Positions 45,772-56,114 of a stretch of DNA of 64,000 bases are shown here, in pieces. The notes beneath the pieces were generated by a model. That model worked only from the letters and a program-made list of their open reading frames with translations. It ran no database searches and was not told the origin of the DNA. Source of the DNA: Scleromitrula shiraiana. Its lineage: Eukaryota > Ascomycota > Leotiomycetes > Helotiales > Sclerotiniaceae. The stretch's first letter is position 1. Each line of letters begins with the position of its first letter. The position numbers and the translations under genes are program-made. Location of the stretch: positions 1,736,001 to 1,800,000 of the forward strand of contig JABELC010000006.1 in the NCBI GenBank assembly GCA_028455995.1. The letters are read 5' to 3'.

Positions 45772-47930
45772 TTAAGTTTTTTTTTGAAACATGGAAGCTC
45801 TGAGGTTGTTTTTCTTAGAAGACACGTAGGATCGGAAACGACTTCCTGCAGGAACAATTTCAGTCCTCACTATCCAGGCCCACCACACCAAGCTCGTGAT
45901 CGCTGTTGAGGATATTGCTATTGCAGCTAAGATCCACCAGTTTCCCAGTACGGTCATATGCCCAGTATCACTGGTTTGTACGAACTGAGTCGAGGAGAAA
46001 AAATTCTTTCTGTTGGTCAGTCAACGTTACAACGATCAAACAGGGCAAACTCTTACAGCAACAATAGTTATCGGCAGATATATTAATGTTACCACTGTGA
46101 TACTTTTCACGGCGGAAGCATTTTTCGTGCTTCTTTTCTGTCAAGCTATCAGCCACATTGTCATTGAATAGATCATATAATAGCATCTTATCTCACCGAC
46201 AATTTATGCATTGATCTGTTCTCTTCGTAGTTCAAGAAAAGAGATAACTGTAGTAGGTCAGTGGATATCAGATCTCAATCAGCAAGGGTACCACTTGGTG
46301 TATTTGTGAATACGCACCAAGTCCACAGTCGAAAGTATTCTTTCTTTCAACTCTTTCGCACGGTTGATATATAACTCAACATTCTTCACTGCATCGCCAA
46401 ACTCACTTGAAATCGCATCATGAGACGATCTTTCTCCTGCAGTTATTTTCTTTTCATACCTCTTAGCATATTTTCGACACTGTACCTGAAGACCTTTGAT
46501 CGTGTCAAGCATAGTTGGAAGTATAACCAACAGATCCATCATATAATCCTCCAATACTTTTAGTTCTTCGCGCATTAAAAAGCTAATATCAAATAAACCT
46601 TCAGATTCTTCGATATTACCCTATAGGAACTCCTCCCATAGATTATTCGATTTTTCTCATATAGTAAGTTATAGGATATCTTTTTCATAAACTATGAAAA
46701 AGATATACTAAAAATATGTATTTGATAAAATATTCAAGTTTTATGAAATGTTTTTATTATTTATATGCATGATGATTGTTGCATATTATTTATACAAAAA
46801 ATGATAAATTATTAATCAAATGTTAATACAACTTTTTATTATCTACTACTAGTAGTTTCAACTCTTTTTGCTGTTTCAAATCATTCAAGTTTTTTCTTTT
46901 CCATTTTGTCAACTTTTTGTTCAAATATACTATTGTTCACAGATTTGTATATCTCTAATACTAGTACCTCCTTTTGCCTGCTCTCGCTTATTTCTGTTCA
47001 ACCTCTTATATTCAATAACAACGCCGTTAACGTACTATTGATACATGATTCTAGATATTTGATAGTTAGCAAAGTGATCAAGAGGTTGATGGAATTGATG
47101 GAATTAAGTTGAGAGGGTTAAGAGGGTTGAGGTTCAAAAAGTTGAAAAGTTCTAAGGTAAAAAAAAAGAAAATTTAAGCGAAATCCATTAAGTTAAAATG
47201 TCAGAATATGCTAATTTATAGGCTTCAAGTTTCAAGCTTGAAAATATAATGATTAAAGCTTATAAAAGTCTGTAAATATAAAATCTTTTATATTTTGCTA
47301 TATTGTTTATAAGATTTAGAAAAATCATATGAATAATACTAGATTATCCTGCAAGTTACGGGAGTCTCCCGTAAATAATTATTTTTTTCCTCCCATAGGG
47401 TTAGCGAACATTGTCTCCACCGTCAATTTCAGTAATGATTTGAACTAGTTTGATAAGCCGTAATATTCTGGGGAATCTGCCGATCTTGCTTCCAAACTCG
47501 CCATATAGTAGTCAGGCCAGGCTTCAAGTTTGATACTATCAGATACAATGATTCTATGGAGATTCCATGGAGAAACTGATATCATGCATCTCTCGATGTA
47601 TTGCGTCATCTTGGTTTCTGCATCTTGAGTTGGAGCAATGATCAAAAATCTTGATTATTTTCCTCTCGTTTTCAATAAGAACGTAGAATGTTTGAAAGAT
47701 TGATGCACTGCGGTCTGCCTAATGGACCAGGGATTTGTGTCTCCTCTATGGTTTAGTTCAACCTGGCGAATAACGTTTCAGAATTCTGGTGATAATTAGT
47801 TTTAAACATGCTTCAATTACCAATATGAAACGCTAATCTTACCTTCGAATTCATGAGCTTCGATATTCGGCCTGGTACTTGATCGAGTCCGAAACCTGGG
47901 AAATTCAATTTCGTTTTCTCTCAATTTCCT
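45772..47930 (-). pseudogene. Second CorA-like membrane protein gene, broken by an insertion
   Basis: Read on the minus strand, the N-terminal part includes GFGLDQVPGRISKLMNS (about 47,900) and GDTNPWSIRQTAVHQSF (about 47740-47690), then CMISVSPWNLHRIIVSDSIK and LEAWPDYYMASLEARSAD (47600-47480). After a 757-bp foreign insert (46642-47398) the gene resumes with NIEESEGLFDISFLMREEL and ILSTVDL. Small introns follow, then ASAVKSITVVTLIYLPITIV, NFFSSTQFVQTSDTG and a second helix (NWWILAAIAISSTAITSLVW), ending at 45772. This is the fungal two-helix CorA-like layout. Two in-frame stops (TAA after TRGK, TAG after YYGLSN) are explained by single C-to-T changes from CAA and CAG. After removal of the insert a one-base shift remains. 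The gene cannot make a full protein as it stands. Confidence 0.7.
46642..47398. mobile_element. 757-bp AT-rich insertion with 11-bp direct repeat
   Basis: TCCTCCCATAG occurs at 46631-46641 and again at 47388-47398, bracketing AT-rich DNA that splits the CorA-like gene; taking out one repeat and the insert rejoins its coding text. Near the right end is a perfect palindrome TTACGGGAGTCTCCCGTAA (47356-47374), and near the left a hairpin GATATCTTTTTCAT/ATGAAAAAGATAT (about 46676-46706). No long terminal inverted repeats or coding frame were seen. An 11-bp duplication would suit a Mutator-like element; that is inference. Confidence 0.55.
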
Positions 47931-48440
47931 CCCAAATATGAGAATGCAATTTCAAAACTGTGGAAAGACATTATATATTTTCATATATACTTCAAACAAT
48001 TCCCTTTCGATATTCAACCTTTTCCAATAATCATCATTTCACACGAAAAATATTTGAACAGAGCCGCTTCCTGCAATCAAAAGTCTTCACTAATTAAGTA
48101 AAAAAAGATTCATATTGAATTGCCACTGTGTCTGCGCCATAGTCTGTCTACCTTCACGGCTCGCGATCAAGACCACTGTCAGGACCAAATCATCAACAAC
48201 TTCAAAAAGCTCACTATCTGGGAGATGCCCATAATTGTTCAAGTAGATCCAAGTTGTTGGGATGTCTATAAATGCAACTCTGTATGCAGCCAAGTATCCA
48301 AAGTATCTCAACAACCACGACTATCTCAGTAACTACTACAACATACCAACAGCTACAGCTATTTATCCTGCAGTTACTCTTGCATCACTGATTTTTGTAC
48401 TCTCTTATCTTCACAAATCCACTGATTCTACTTTGCCCAA
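47931..48440. other. Intergenic, possible leader of the Cys-rich gene
   Basis: No gene supported. Two plus-strand frames (48120-48332 and 48262-48684) overlap the start of the next gene in other phases and lack family features. ACTACTACAACATACCAACA (48334-48353) is typical of a fungal leader. Confidence 0.45.
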
Positions 48441-48890
48441 ATGGTTAAACGCGAGAGAACTGCCGAGTCTTCCAGTACCTCCAAGCATCATGGTCCTCGT
48501 GAGAAAAAACACAGAAGAACCCATGAACGCCACCCATCCCACTCTGTTAAAGGACCCCGCAATCCCGAACTTACTACCACCGCATCATCTTCTACTATTA
48601 GCCTTGATCGATCACGACATGTGCAGAGCAAAGCCAGCGTCGCAGAACCCTCCAGGTCCAGGGGAGTTCGACCCAAAGCCCTGAAAAATGCAATTTCCTC
48701 AGGAGATCCTGTAAACTCGAAATACACTAATCACAATGCTGTGTGTTGCAAGTGTAGAGGAGTTCAATGCCAAGTTGCTCCCAATGGTCGATTACTTTGC
48801 TACGTTAGTAATTGTCCTGGAAATTCTCCAGGTCAAAAACATAGACAGTGTGGCTCTTGCTCGGAGAGTCTACAGTGTTCATATTCTTAG
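48441..48890 (+). CDS. Orphan protein with disordered basic N-terminus and Cys-rich C-terminus
   Basis: A 149-residue single-exon frame from ATG 48441. Residues 1-105 are Ser/Arg/His/Lys-rich and disordered (MVKRERTAESSSTSKHHG, PREKKHRRTHERHPSHS), suggesting nuclear localisation. The last 45 residues hold regularly spaced cysteines: AVCCKCRGVQC, LLCYVSNCPG, RQCGSCSESLQC. That could be a small zinc-binding fold, but it matches no family I can name. Disordered plus Cys-rich design favours this frame over the overlapping 48262-48684 frame. It stands alone between the CorA-like pseudogene and the MYND gene. Possibly lineage-specific. Confidence 0.5.
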   Translation: MVKRERTAESSSTSKHHGPREKKHRRTHERHPSHSVKGPRNPELTTTASSSTISLDRSRHVQSKASVAEPSRSRGVRPKALKNAISSGDPVNSKYTNHNAVCCKCRGVQCQVAPNGRLLCYVSNCPGNSPGQKHRQCGSCSESLQCSYS

Positions 48891-49694
48891 AGTATTTATT
48901 GTTATTGTTTGTGCTGGCATGACTTGTTGGACTTGGTTGTGCTTCAATGCAGTACGAGCATAATGTAAACTAGGATATAAACAGATGGAACATGCTTGCA
49001 GGACATATAAACAATGTAGAATGGCCAGGGTAGTCTCATGATGGATTGATATCAACTGAATGTTATCTTGCATGGGTAGTTTGGGGTTAGGAGTTATAGC
49101 ATCTGTGTATATTAGTCTTATAAATCAAAATTAGTTCTTTATTTAACGAAATTTCTTTGCTTCAAAAACCATATAAATAGCCCCCAGTGTTATTATACTA
49201 TCGTGTACAAGGCCATCCATTACGAGTCTTGGCATCCTCCCTCGTGTCTCTTATTTACTCCTACTACCTCACCTCCACTCGCTCACCTTGGAAAATCTTG
49301 TGAGATATGTTTTCTACTTCACTGCTATATGAGCTGACAATTACTTCCATAAATTTTGAATATTCAACGTTGATTCTCGATCTATTCCACCCCGAAAGGC
49401 TTTTCTAACCTGGTTCAAAGACATCATCTTAATGACTAGAAAATTGAGATTTAACGTAAACAATCAAACTGGGGGTTAAGATCTTCATAATCATGACACG
49501 AGACTGTTCATTGACAGAGAAGATAGAGATAAGCCTTTGGTATCGCTGAAGCTAACAAAGGAAGAGGGCTAGTGGCATGAACCAGTACTATTTATTGTGA
49601 AATGACATCCTGGTCATCGTCGTGATTCTTGACATTAATAAAGACAACCGCAATCAGCAGAACGAGAGGAGTCGCTGTATTCAATCCACCTGCT
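48891..49694. other. Intergenic, no gene seen
   Basis: Ordinary sequence forming the 3' flanks of two converging genes. A short minus frame (48879-49073) has no features. Confidence 0.5.
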
Positions 49695-50794
49695 CTAAGA
49701 AATGCCCGATGATGGAACCTGCCATGTGAAATCACCACCGCCCGGAGATTCAAACACATCCTTTCTGATAAGATCCTTGAGATCGCCCAATCTTCTCGAA
49801 ATCATTCCACCAATATTCCTCTGCTGAAACTCAAAGTCTTCACGACGAAGTTTCAAGACAGCCGACATCTTCATTCCATTTTCCCTCTCCCAACCCTCAA
49901 TATCATCCATCATCTGCTTAGATAAATGCTGATTAAGACCAAGGACGAAGCACAATGTAGATGGAGCGAAGACGTATCGAGCGAGCATGGCGTTCCAAGA
50001 GCCAAATCTCGAAAATGTTAGGGTTGGATCTATACTGAAGGCACAGTATTCAGACCAGGGTGTGATAGTGTCTGGGAATTGGGCTGCTGCTAGATCGAGG
50101 GCATATTCGCCAGCGCCATTTTCAAGTGTGATTTTGAAGCACTGAATTGGGTGGAATTGTTTCACCTCTCTGCCTAAGAAATCGAAGAGCGGTACGAGTT
50201 TTCGTGTGAGGTTCTTGGCTGCGCCTCTACATTCCTCAATAACGCATGCAATATCTATCATTTTATTAGTTCCTTGGATGACGATTGGGCTCACGTTTGG
50301 CAGAACCTTTGCTCACCTGTCAATAAGTACTTCATGATATCGTACATCCAACCAATAGCATCAGTGCAACTATCAGTACCAGCGATATGTTTCAAAACTT
50401 CTCGTCGATCCTCGTGATCCGAAAGCATTTCAATTGAATATGACATTGCGGCGCCCACCAAGAACTTCTTCATTTTCTCATTTTGACCTTCATTAACATA
50501 GAAAATTCCATCCTTGATTTTGATCTCGAGAGTTTTCTTGTCAAACACCATCTGGCGATACCGATCGAAAATATCCTGAAGTAAAAAGCCAGCATGATAA
50601 AGCTTATGACGAATTTGATGAATTTTGCAAGAAGTCTTGTGAGATTTCCAGTCGGCAGCCTGGCATTCCTTCTTGCAATAGTAAATGATGAAGTGAGGCT
50701 CAAAGCCGAGCACATTTGAGCAGTCACTGCATCTTAAATTTGTCGCCGTGGAAGCCCGGCAATAAGTGCATGTATGATATGTTTTTGGTGGCAT
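49695..50794 (-). CDS. MYND-type zinc finger protein
   Basis: Two exons, 50794-50317 and 50254-49695, with a GTGAGC...ATAG intron that preserves the frame, giving 345 residues. The N-terminus is a MYND finger: CTYCRASTATNLRCSDCSNV, then YYCKKECQAADWKSHKTSCK, with the C..C, C..C, C..C and H..C pairs in order. MYND fingers bind Pro-rich partner proteins. The remaining 290 residues are helical and contain no SET domain (no GxG, NHS or ELxxDY motif), so it is not a methyltransferase of the SMYD kind. Fungal genomes hold many such MYND-only proteins of unknown role. The C-terminal region has EYALDLAAAQFPDTITPWSE and WNAMLARYVFAPST. No transfer or disruption is visible, and the ATG is the first in frame. 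Confidence 0.87.
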
Positions 50795-51671
50795 TTTATC
50801 GGTTGATCTTTATTTTGCCAGTGAGTAGAAAAGAATCAAGAAGAAAAAAGAGATGAAAAACAAGTATTAACGATATGGAAGAAAAGGCTCCGTCTGCTAT
50901 TTGTAGACTAATAGATTATAGGCTCAGAAAGCTATTGTATTAACCGTGTGAATATTTGTTAGATAAAAGATCATTCAATTACATCCTGAGCTAGTGTTCA
51001 GTTAAAGTTTGAAGCCACTCATACAAGCAAGCATTGAATTTTGCCAGAATAATTGACTCGCTAGAATTATGAATGAAGAATCATCAACTAATTTCCATCT
51101 CAACTTTAGTTGTGAACCTTGGACCGTCGAACTAATTAATTTCTCAATATGCGTTCAGAATACGTATAATCAAATATCTTTTGTTTGAATACTTATATAT
51201 AATACAAGTATCATATATATTCAATTATATCATATAAACTAAACGCATATTTAAAATTTAAATAGCTCGCATGCCAAACGTACACTACAAAGTCCTAAAA
51301 GTAATACAGTACAAACTTGAACTTGAAAGAATAAAGAACTAATTTACCCCTCTCTTAAACGAGATCCTAAATCTCTTGGCAAAACCATCACGAAAAGTCA
51401 AAGAGCCATTCATGATAAAAGATTTCAATAAATTGGAGAAGATTTTATCTCATTACCTATGCTACTAGTATTCTAGTCCAATTTGATGTAAAACATCTCC
51501 AATCCTTGCCCCTCACCATATCTATCAATTTGTAAAGCAACTTCCTAAACTCCATAAAATACCCCCCGCTCCACCCCCCCTTTCTCCCCCAACAGAAATG
51601 AAGATGAGGTTATTCTCTCCATCGTTCATGTATTCATCTCAATGAATTTGATAGCATCCTTTCTAAAATAT
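50795..51671. other. Intergenic between two minus-strand genes
   Basis: AT-leaning DNA with a C-rich patch (51569-51592, CCCCCCGCTCCACCCCCCC). It holds the MYND promoter at its left and the 3' flank of the RBR gene at its right. No gene seen. Confidence 0.5.
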
Positions 51672-53732
51672 TCAGTAAAAAATATTAGAACCAAAAAGAC
51701 CATTCCTATACGTTCTCCTACCAGAAGAGTCCACCCTAGCCCCCAAAAGACGGTCCGCATACTCAGTAAGCGTCTCACCAGGACGTTGGCGTTCAGTTGG
51801 CATGGACCGAAAATGATTGTCATCTGTTGAAGAACCAAATACTACTCTACTAGAACCTTGACCACGTGCGGATGATCCAGAGGCGTTGTTGGTATTTGTT
51901 GGAGAATCGAATATTGCGCCGTTAGAACTTCGATTCGAGGTGGTTAGTCCGAAGAGATTGTTGGTATTCGTTGAAGAACCCAATAAACCACCGGAACCTC
52001 GATTAGATACGGATGCTCCGAAGGGAGTATTGCTCGTATCTATTGGACGACCGACAGATAGTCCTCCACCAGAACCTTGGTGAGAAGCGGATGATCTGAA
52101 GGGAGCATTGTTGGTATTTCTTTGAAATCCGGATAGTTCTCCACCAGAATTCTGATTTGAGGGACGAAGTTGATCCATTTGAGATGGCATAATTGGTTGG
52201 TTGTTAGTACCTCTTTGAGAACTGGATCGTAGGCAACCACTCCTGAGCGAAGGCCGGGTTGAAATACCAGATACCGAAGGTTCTGGTGTTCTTGGTACTG
52301 GTTCAAGATCACGTGGTGGATCCCTTCGAACATCTCGACGCGGAATTGGACTCCGAGGAGTTAATGTCGGTCTTGGATTAGTTGCTGGTTGTGCGAAGCG
52401 AGGTGGTACTGCTGGTCTATTCCGAATAGCAGCAGGTCGAAAGTCATCTTCATTCAATTGACCAGGATGTAATGATGGCAGATTTCCGGAGTACCATCGG
52501 CAATGAGCATTATGAGACACCTCGAGGAGACCTCTTCCACTTCTTAGGTATGGCGCAAGGCATTGCCAACAAAATTCACAGCGACATTGTTTACCTGGCT
52601 AGTTAGTATCTTAATGATTCTTAGGGGGTCATTTGGGGTAATTTGAGAAGAATAGAAGACTTACAAGTCATATGATCGCATCCATCATATTTCCAAATTC
52701 GCCTGTTACAACCAGGACATACTCTAGTCTTTTCATCCATAAAATGTTCAGTTGCAGCTTCCTGTTCCTTGAACTGCCTTGTTTCTTTATCATACTGTCG
52801 ACAAGTGAGTCCTAGATGCATAGGCATTTTGTGGGTGAAACAAGTCAAAAAGCCGCATTGAATGCATTTCATAATGGGCTGGTCATCGCCACCTTCATGT
52901 ATTTGACCGGAATCACAATCTGGCCCAAGACAATTTGTGAAATCTGGATCGTCTTGAATGCATGACAAGTAACTCTTCTGATCGAAACTGGATTGACTCC
53001 ATATCAGTAAATGTTATTTGAAAGTGGAGAATCATTAAGGCAAAAGAATAAGCATTCGTACCGAACAAAATCGGCTGGATCAGCAAATGTTTTAACCTCT
53101 TCGTAGGACATTGTGGCCGGACATTCAGGGCAAGAAACTTGATCCCAACGCTTCTCTAAAATCTGAAACCCAAGACTTCGTGAAATACAAGTATTGCAGA
53201 CCGTTGGGTTATGAGAGCATGAAGTAGTGATCCTGTGATCCGGAAATTCATGAACCTCAAGCTCCTCTGCACATACGGAGCACAGCAAAACTTCAGGTTT
53301 GGTCTCAGCTTCAAGTTCGTCATCGGGATCAAAATCATCTGTGAACTGCCCTGGTATTCCTATATCTATCACTGGCTTAGCAGAGTTTGAGTTGCTCACC
53401 TTTGACCCAGCACTTGCTGAACTTTTAGTCTTCTGAATATTAGAACCGCTGCCAGGGAGCGCAGTTTTAGAGGAAGGTCTTGAGACATATTTTTTAATGG
53501 TGCTAGGTTGCCCGCTCCGATGTAGCCATCTCTTAAGGCGTCGAGCATCTATTCCCAGCAGGCGTTTTTCAAGCAATACAAGACGCTCCAGCAACCCAAA
53601 TTTGGTAAGCTTAGAAAAGCCCGTCTCTCCATAATATCTTAGGATTGTTTTCATCTGCTTAACTCGATGCTCGACACAAGTATGACCAAATATGCGTGGT
53701 GGCAAAGAGTTGTAGTTGGGCTGATGTGTCAT
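51672..53732 (-). CDS. RBR-type (RING-IBR-RING) E3 ubiquitin ligase
   Basis: Three exons: 53732-53062, 52987-52665 and 52594-51672, with phases matching, giving 638 residues. RING1 (CSVCAEELEVHEF ... TTSCSHNPTVCNTCISRS ... CPEC) starts near residue 168. The IBR follows (NCLGPDCDSGQIHEGG, MKCIQCGFLTCFTHKMPMH). RING2 is CPGCNRRIWKYDGCDHMTCK, completed across the second intron by QCRCEFCWQC. RING2 carries the Cys (GCDHMTC) that forms the thioester with ubiquitin in RBR ligases. The N-terminus (residues 20-60) looks like a SAP-type helix pair. The last 280 residues are disordered, with STNTNNLFGL and PTNTNNASGSS units. The start ATG 53732 is chosen because an upstream in-frame stretch begins with a non-ATG codon. 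Substrate unknown; expected in cytosol or nucleus. Confidence 0.9.
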
Positions 53733-56114
53733 ATTGAATGACTGGTTCAGATGAAATTGTGATGACTTTCGAGAACGATGTTTGATATGTGTTAGGAGGA
53801 ATAACAACAATGTGAAATATATGAGGGTAGGCAGTAAAACAACCGAAACGTATCAGTGGGTTGATAAAGTTGATTTGAAAATATGCGTGCAATATATTGT
53901 AAATGGTTGAGTCAAGAAGGTTTATTGTTATATCTGTCTTAAAGTGGACGATATATGAGTTCTTATATGCATCTATTCGGGCACCTTCGGTTACGAGTCT
54001 GAGACCGAGTGTTCAGGTTCAACAAAGAAAGCAGAAGAAAGTGCTCGAAGGATAAGATGCATGTTCGGTTTGTTTGTTCTATGTATTTCGGATCCTATTT
54101 TCACAAGACGATTCAACATTAGAACTTGCCCAATCTATAATGGGCGATTCGTCATATCTTTGAACTGGATGGAAACAGTGACTTCTGAAGGTCAAAAGAA
54201 TGTTGGGAATATTCCGAAACAGATGACAATAGAAGAACGAAAAGCTATGTAAGATTGTTTCTTGAACGAACAAGTAAATAGAAAATAAGACGAAATTATG
54301 CGAAAGCTCAAAAGCTCAAAAGCTCGAACTAGACGAAGCCAGCACACTGTCCGCATATTGTTTGCAAATTGATAAACGTGACTTTTATCAATATTGAAGA
54401 GATTTTGGCAGAGTTGTGAAAGTTGTAGGAAGAACAATGTTGTTTGAAAAACATTGAATATCAGATATATTGAATATAACAAGTATGACGCTTGATCCAA
54501 CAACCGACCTTGCTACTCATCAAGTAAACCGCACTCACTACCAAAGACTTCGTCAACTTGGTAAGGATGACTCTCGCCATTTTGCCAATAACTCCCCTTA
54601 TACGACAATAGGTGTGCATGTGACCAAAACCCACCAAGTCTTCTTTAGGTAGTAATTTGACCATCTCAGTCCTCTGAGAGAATGAGGTCATGCTTCGACC
54701 AACTCTCTACTTGCATCTAAAATATATTCTCGTGAGTTGAAATCAAGAAAGAGCATCTCCATCTCCATCTCCATCTCCATTGGATCAACTACATCAGGAG
54801 GTCATAATATCGTCGTGCGATTTCCTCTGACCGAATAAGACAAACTTCTTTGAAGCAGACCTATATGCACCCAACATAGCCACACCACAAGAAGTCAATC
54901 ATCTACGAACTAACCATACTTATGATTCTCCATACAGGATGAGTCCGTGTTCCTGATTTATCATACCCGGCGCTTCATAAGTCACTTTCTCATGTATCAA
55001 GGCCGCTCCATCCATCTACTCCATTTCTATCTATCCGTCCATTTATCTCCAGGATATTCAAGATCTGCATGCAAACAACGAATGGCACACAGAAATCTTT
55101 TGATCTCCCAATGAAACGACCTATACCTGCAACAAAATTGACTAATGCATCTATCCAAACAAATACCGGGGATTTCCATCCATGCATCCGATCCAATCAG
55201 CTTATCTGTATCCATCCATCCATTAGTATCGTCCCCAAAAACACCACAGCACTTCAAGTTTATCACATCCAAATTTCTTGCGAACAGATACTGAGCACAA
55301 TATCGGTCAGTACAAGAGAATTCATACATATAACAAACAGTATTACTTACCCACAGCACTCCCTTCCAACCCCTAAAAGTTCGAATTTCGAACTCAATTC
55401 CCAATCCTAGTAAGCTTGCCACGAACAATATATATCCATACATTTATCCATCTATACATTTCATTCATATGTACATATTCAACCCAAAAGTCAAAACTAA
55501 GCCATCTACGCATTATGCCTACAACTAACTTCCATCCCCATCCCTATCACTATCAAAAAACAAAGTCCCATACAAAAACACAAACCGAAACAACCCATCT
55601 CCCTCTTAAAAATCCTCCTTCTCCTACATAATCTTAAATTCTGTCTTTTTTATAATTCCAATTCCAATCTAAACATATCAACTACCATGTACATACTACA
55701 AACAGCAATGTCAATACCAATACCAATACTAATACCTACCTACAACCATAATATTCATATATCTAAGCAAAAAACAAATTCATTCACATCAAAGTTTATA
55801 CCGTGAAAAAAGATATTAATATTCATATTTCTTCTAAAAAAAAAACTCCCAACCCAGATACAACTAGACATCCTTCCTCCCTATTTCCCAATCTTCATAT
55901 CTCAAAGGCAATTCCCCTATCCACCACACACCCGTAAATACAAATATTGGAAGACTATGCCATTCCAAAAAAACCCTAGAAACCGATGAACCTACATCCG
56001 TTTCAAGATATTTTTCTTCTGCACCTTTTCACAAAAGGCCAAGCTTCACTCCCCAATCTATCGTTTCTATACCGCATCAGCTCGCAAGGTGGTAGAATAT
56101 AAGATTCGCAGTTC
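53733..56114. other. Long gene-free stretch, 2.4 kb
   Basis: I see no gene I can support. Contains RBR promoter DNA (left), a CCATCT array (54757-54780), ATCCATCCAT-like runs (55000-55230) and a CAT/AATAC-rich, low-complexity 3' flank of the RRM gene. A 138-codon minus frame (55027-55443) is Cys-rich but overlaps repeat DNA and has no family match. Confidence 0.5.

Noticed and set aside
47356..47374. Terminator or operator palindrome TTACGGGAGTCTCCCGTAA
   Set aside because: In a fungal genome and inside an insertion it is better read as part of the mobile insert's end structure.
48262..48684. 140-codon frame overlapping the Cys-rich orphan
   Set aside because: Composition fits less well (Leu/Pro-rich out-of-frame reading), and the other frame has a regular Cys pattern. 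Not fully excluded.
55027..55443. 138-codon minus frame with many Cys and Trp
   Set aside because: Lies over ATCCATCC-type repeats; no conserved motif, signal peptide or splice support.
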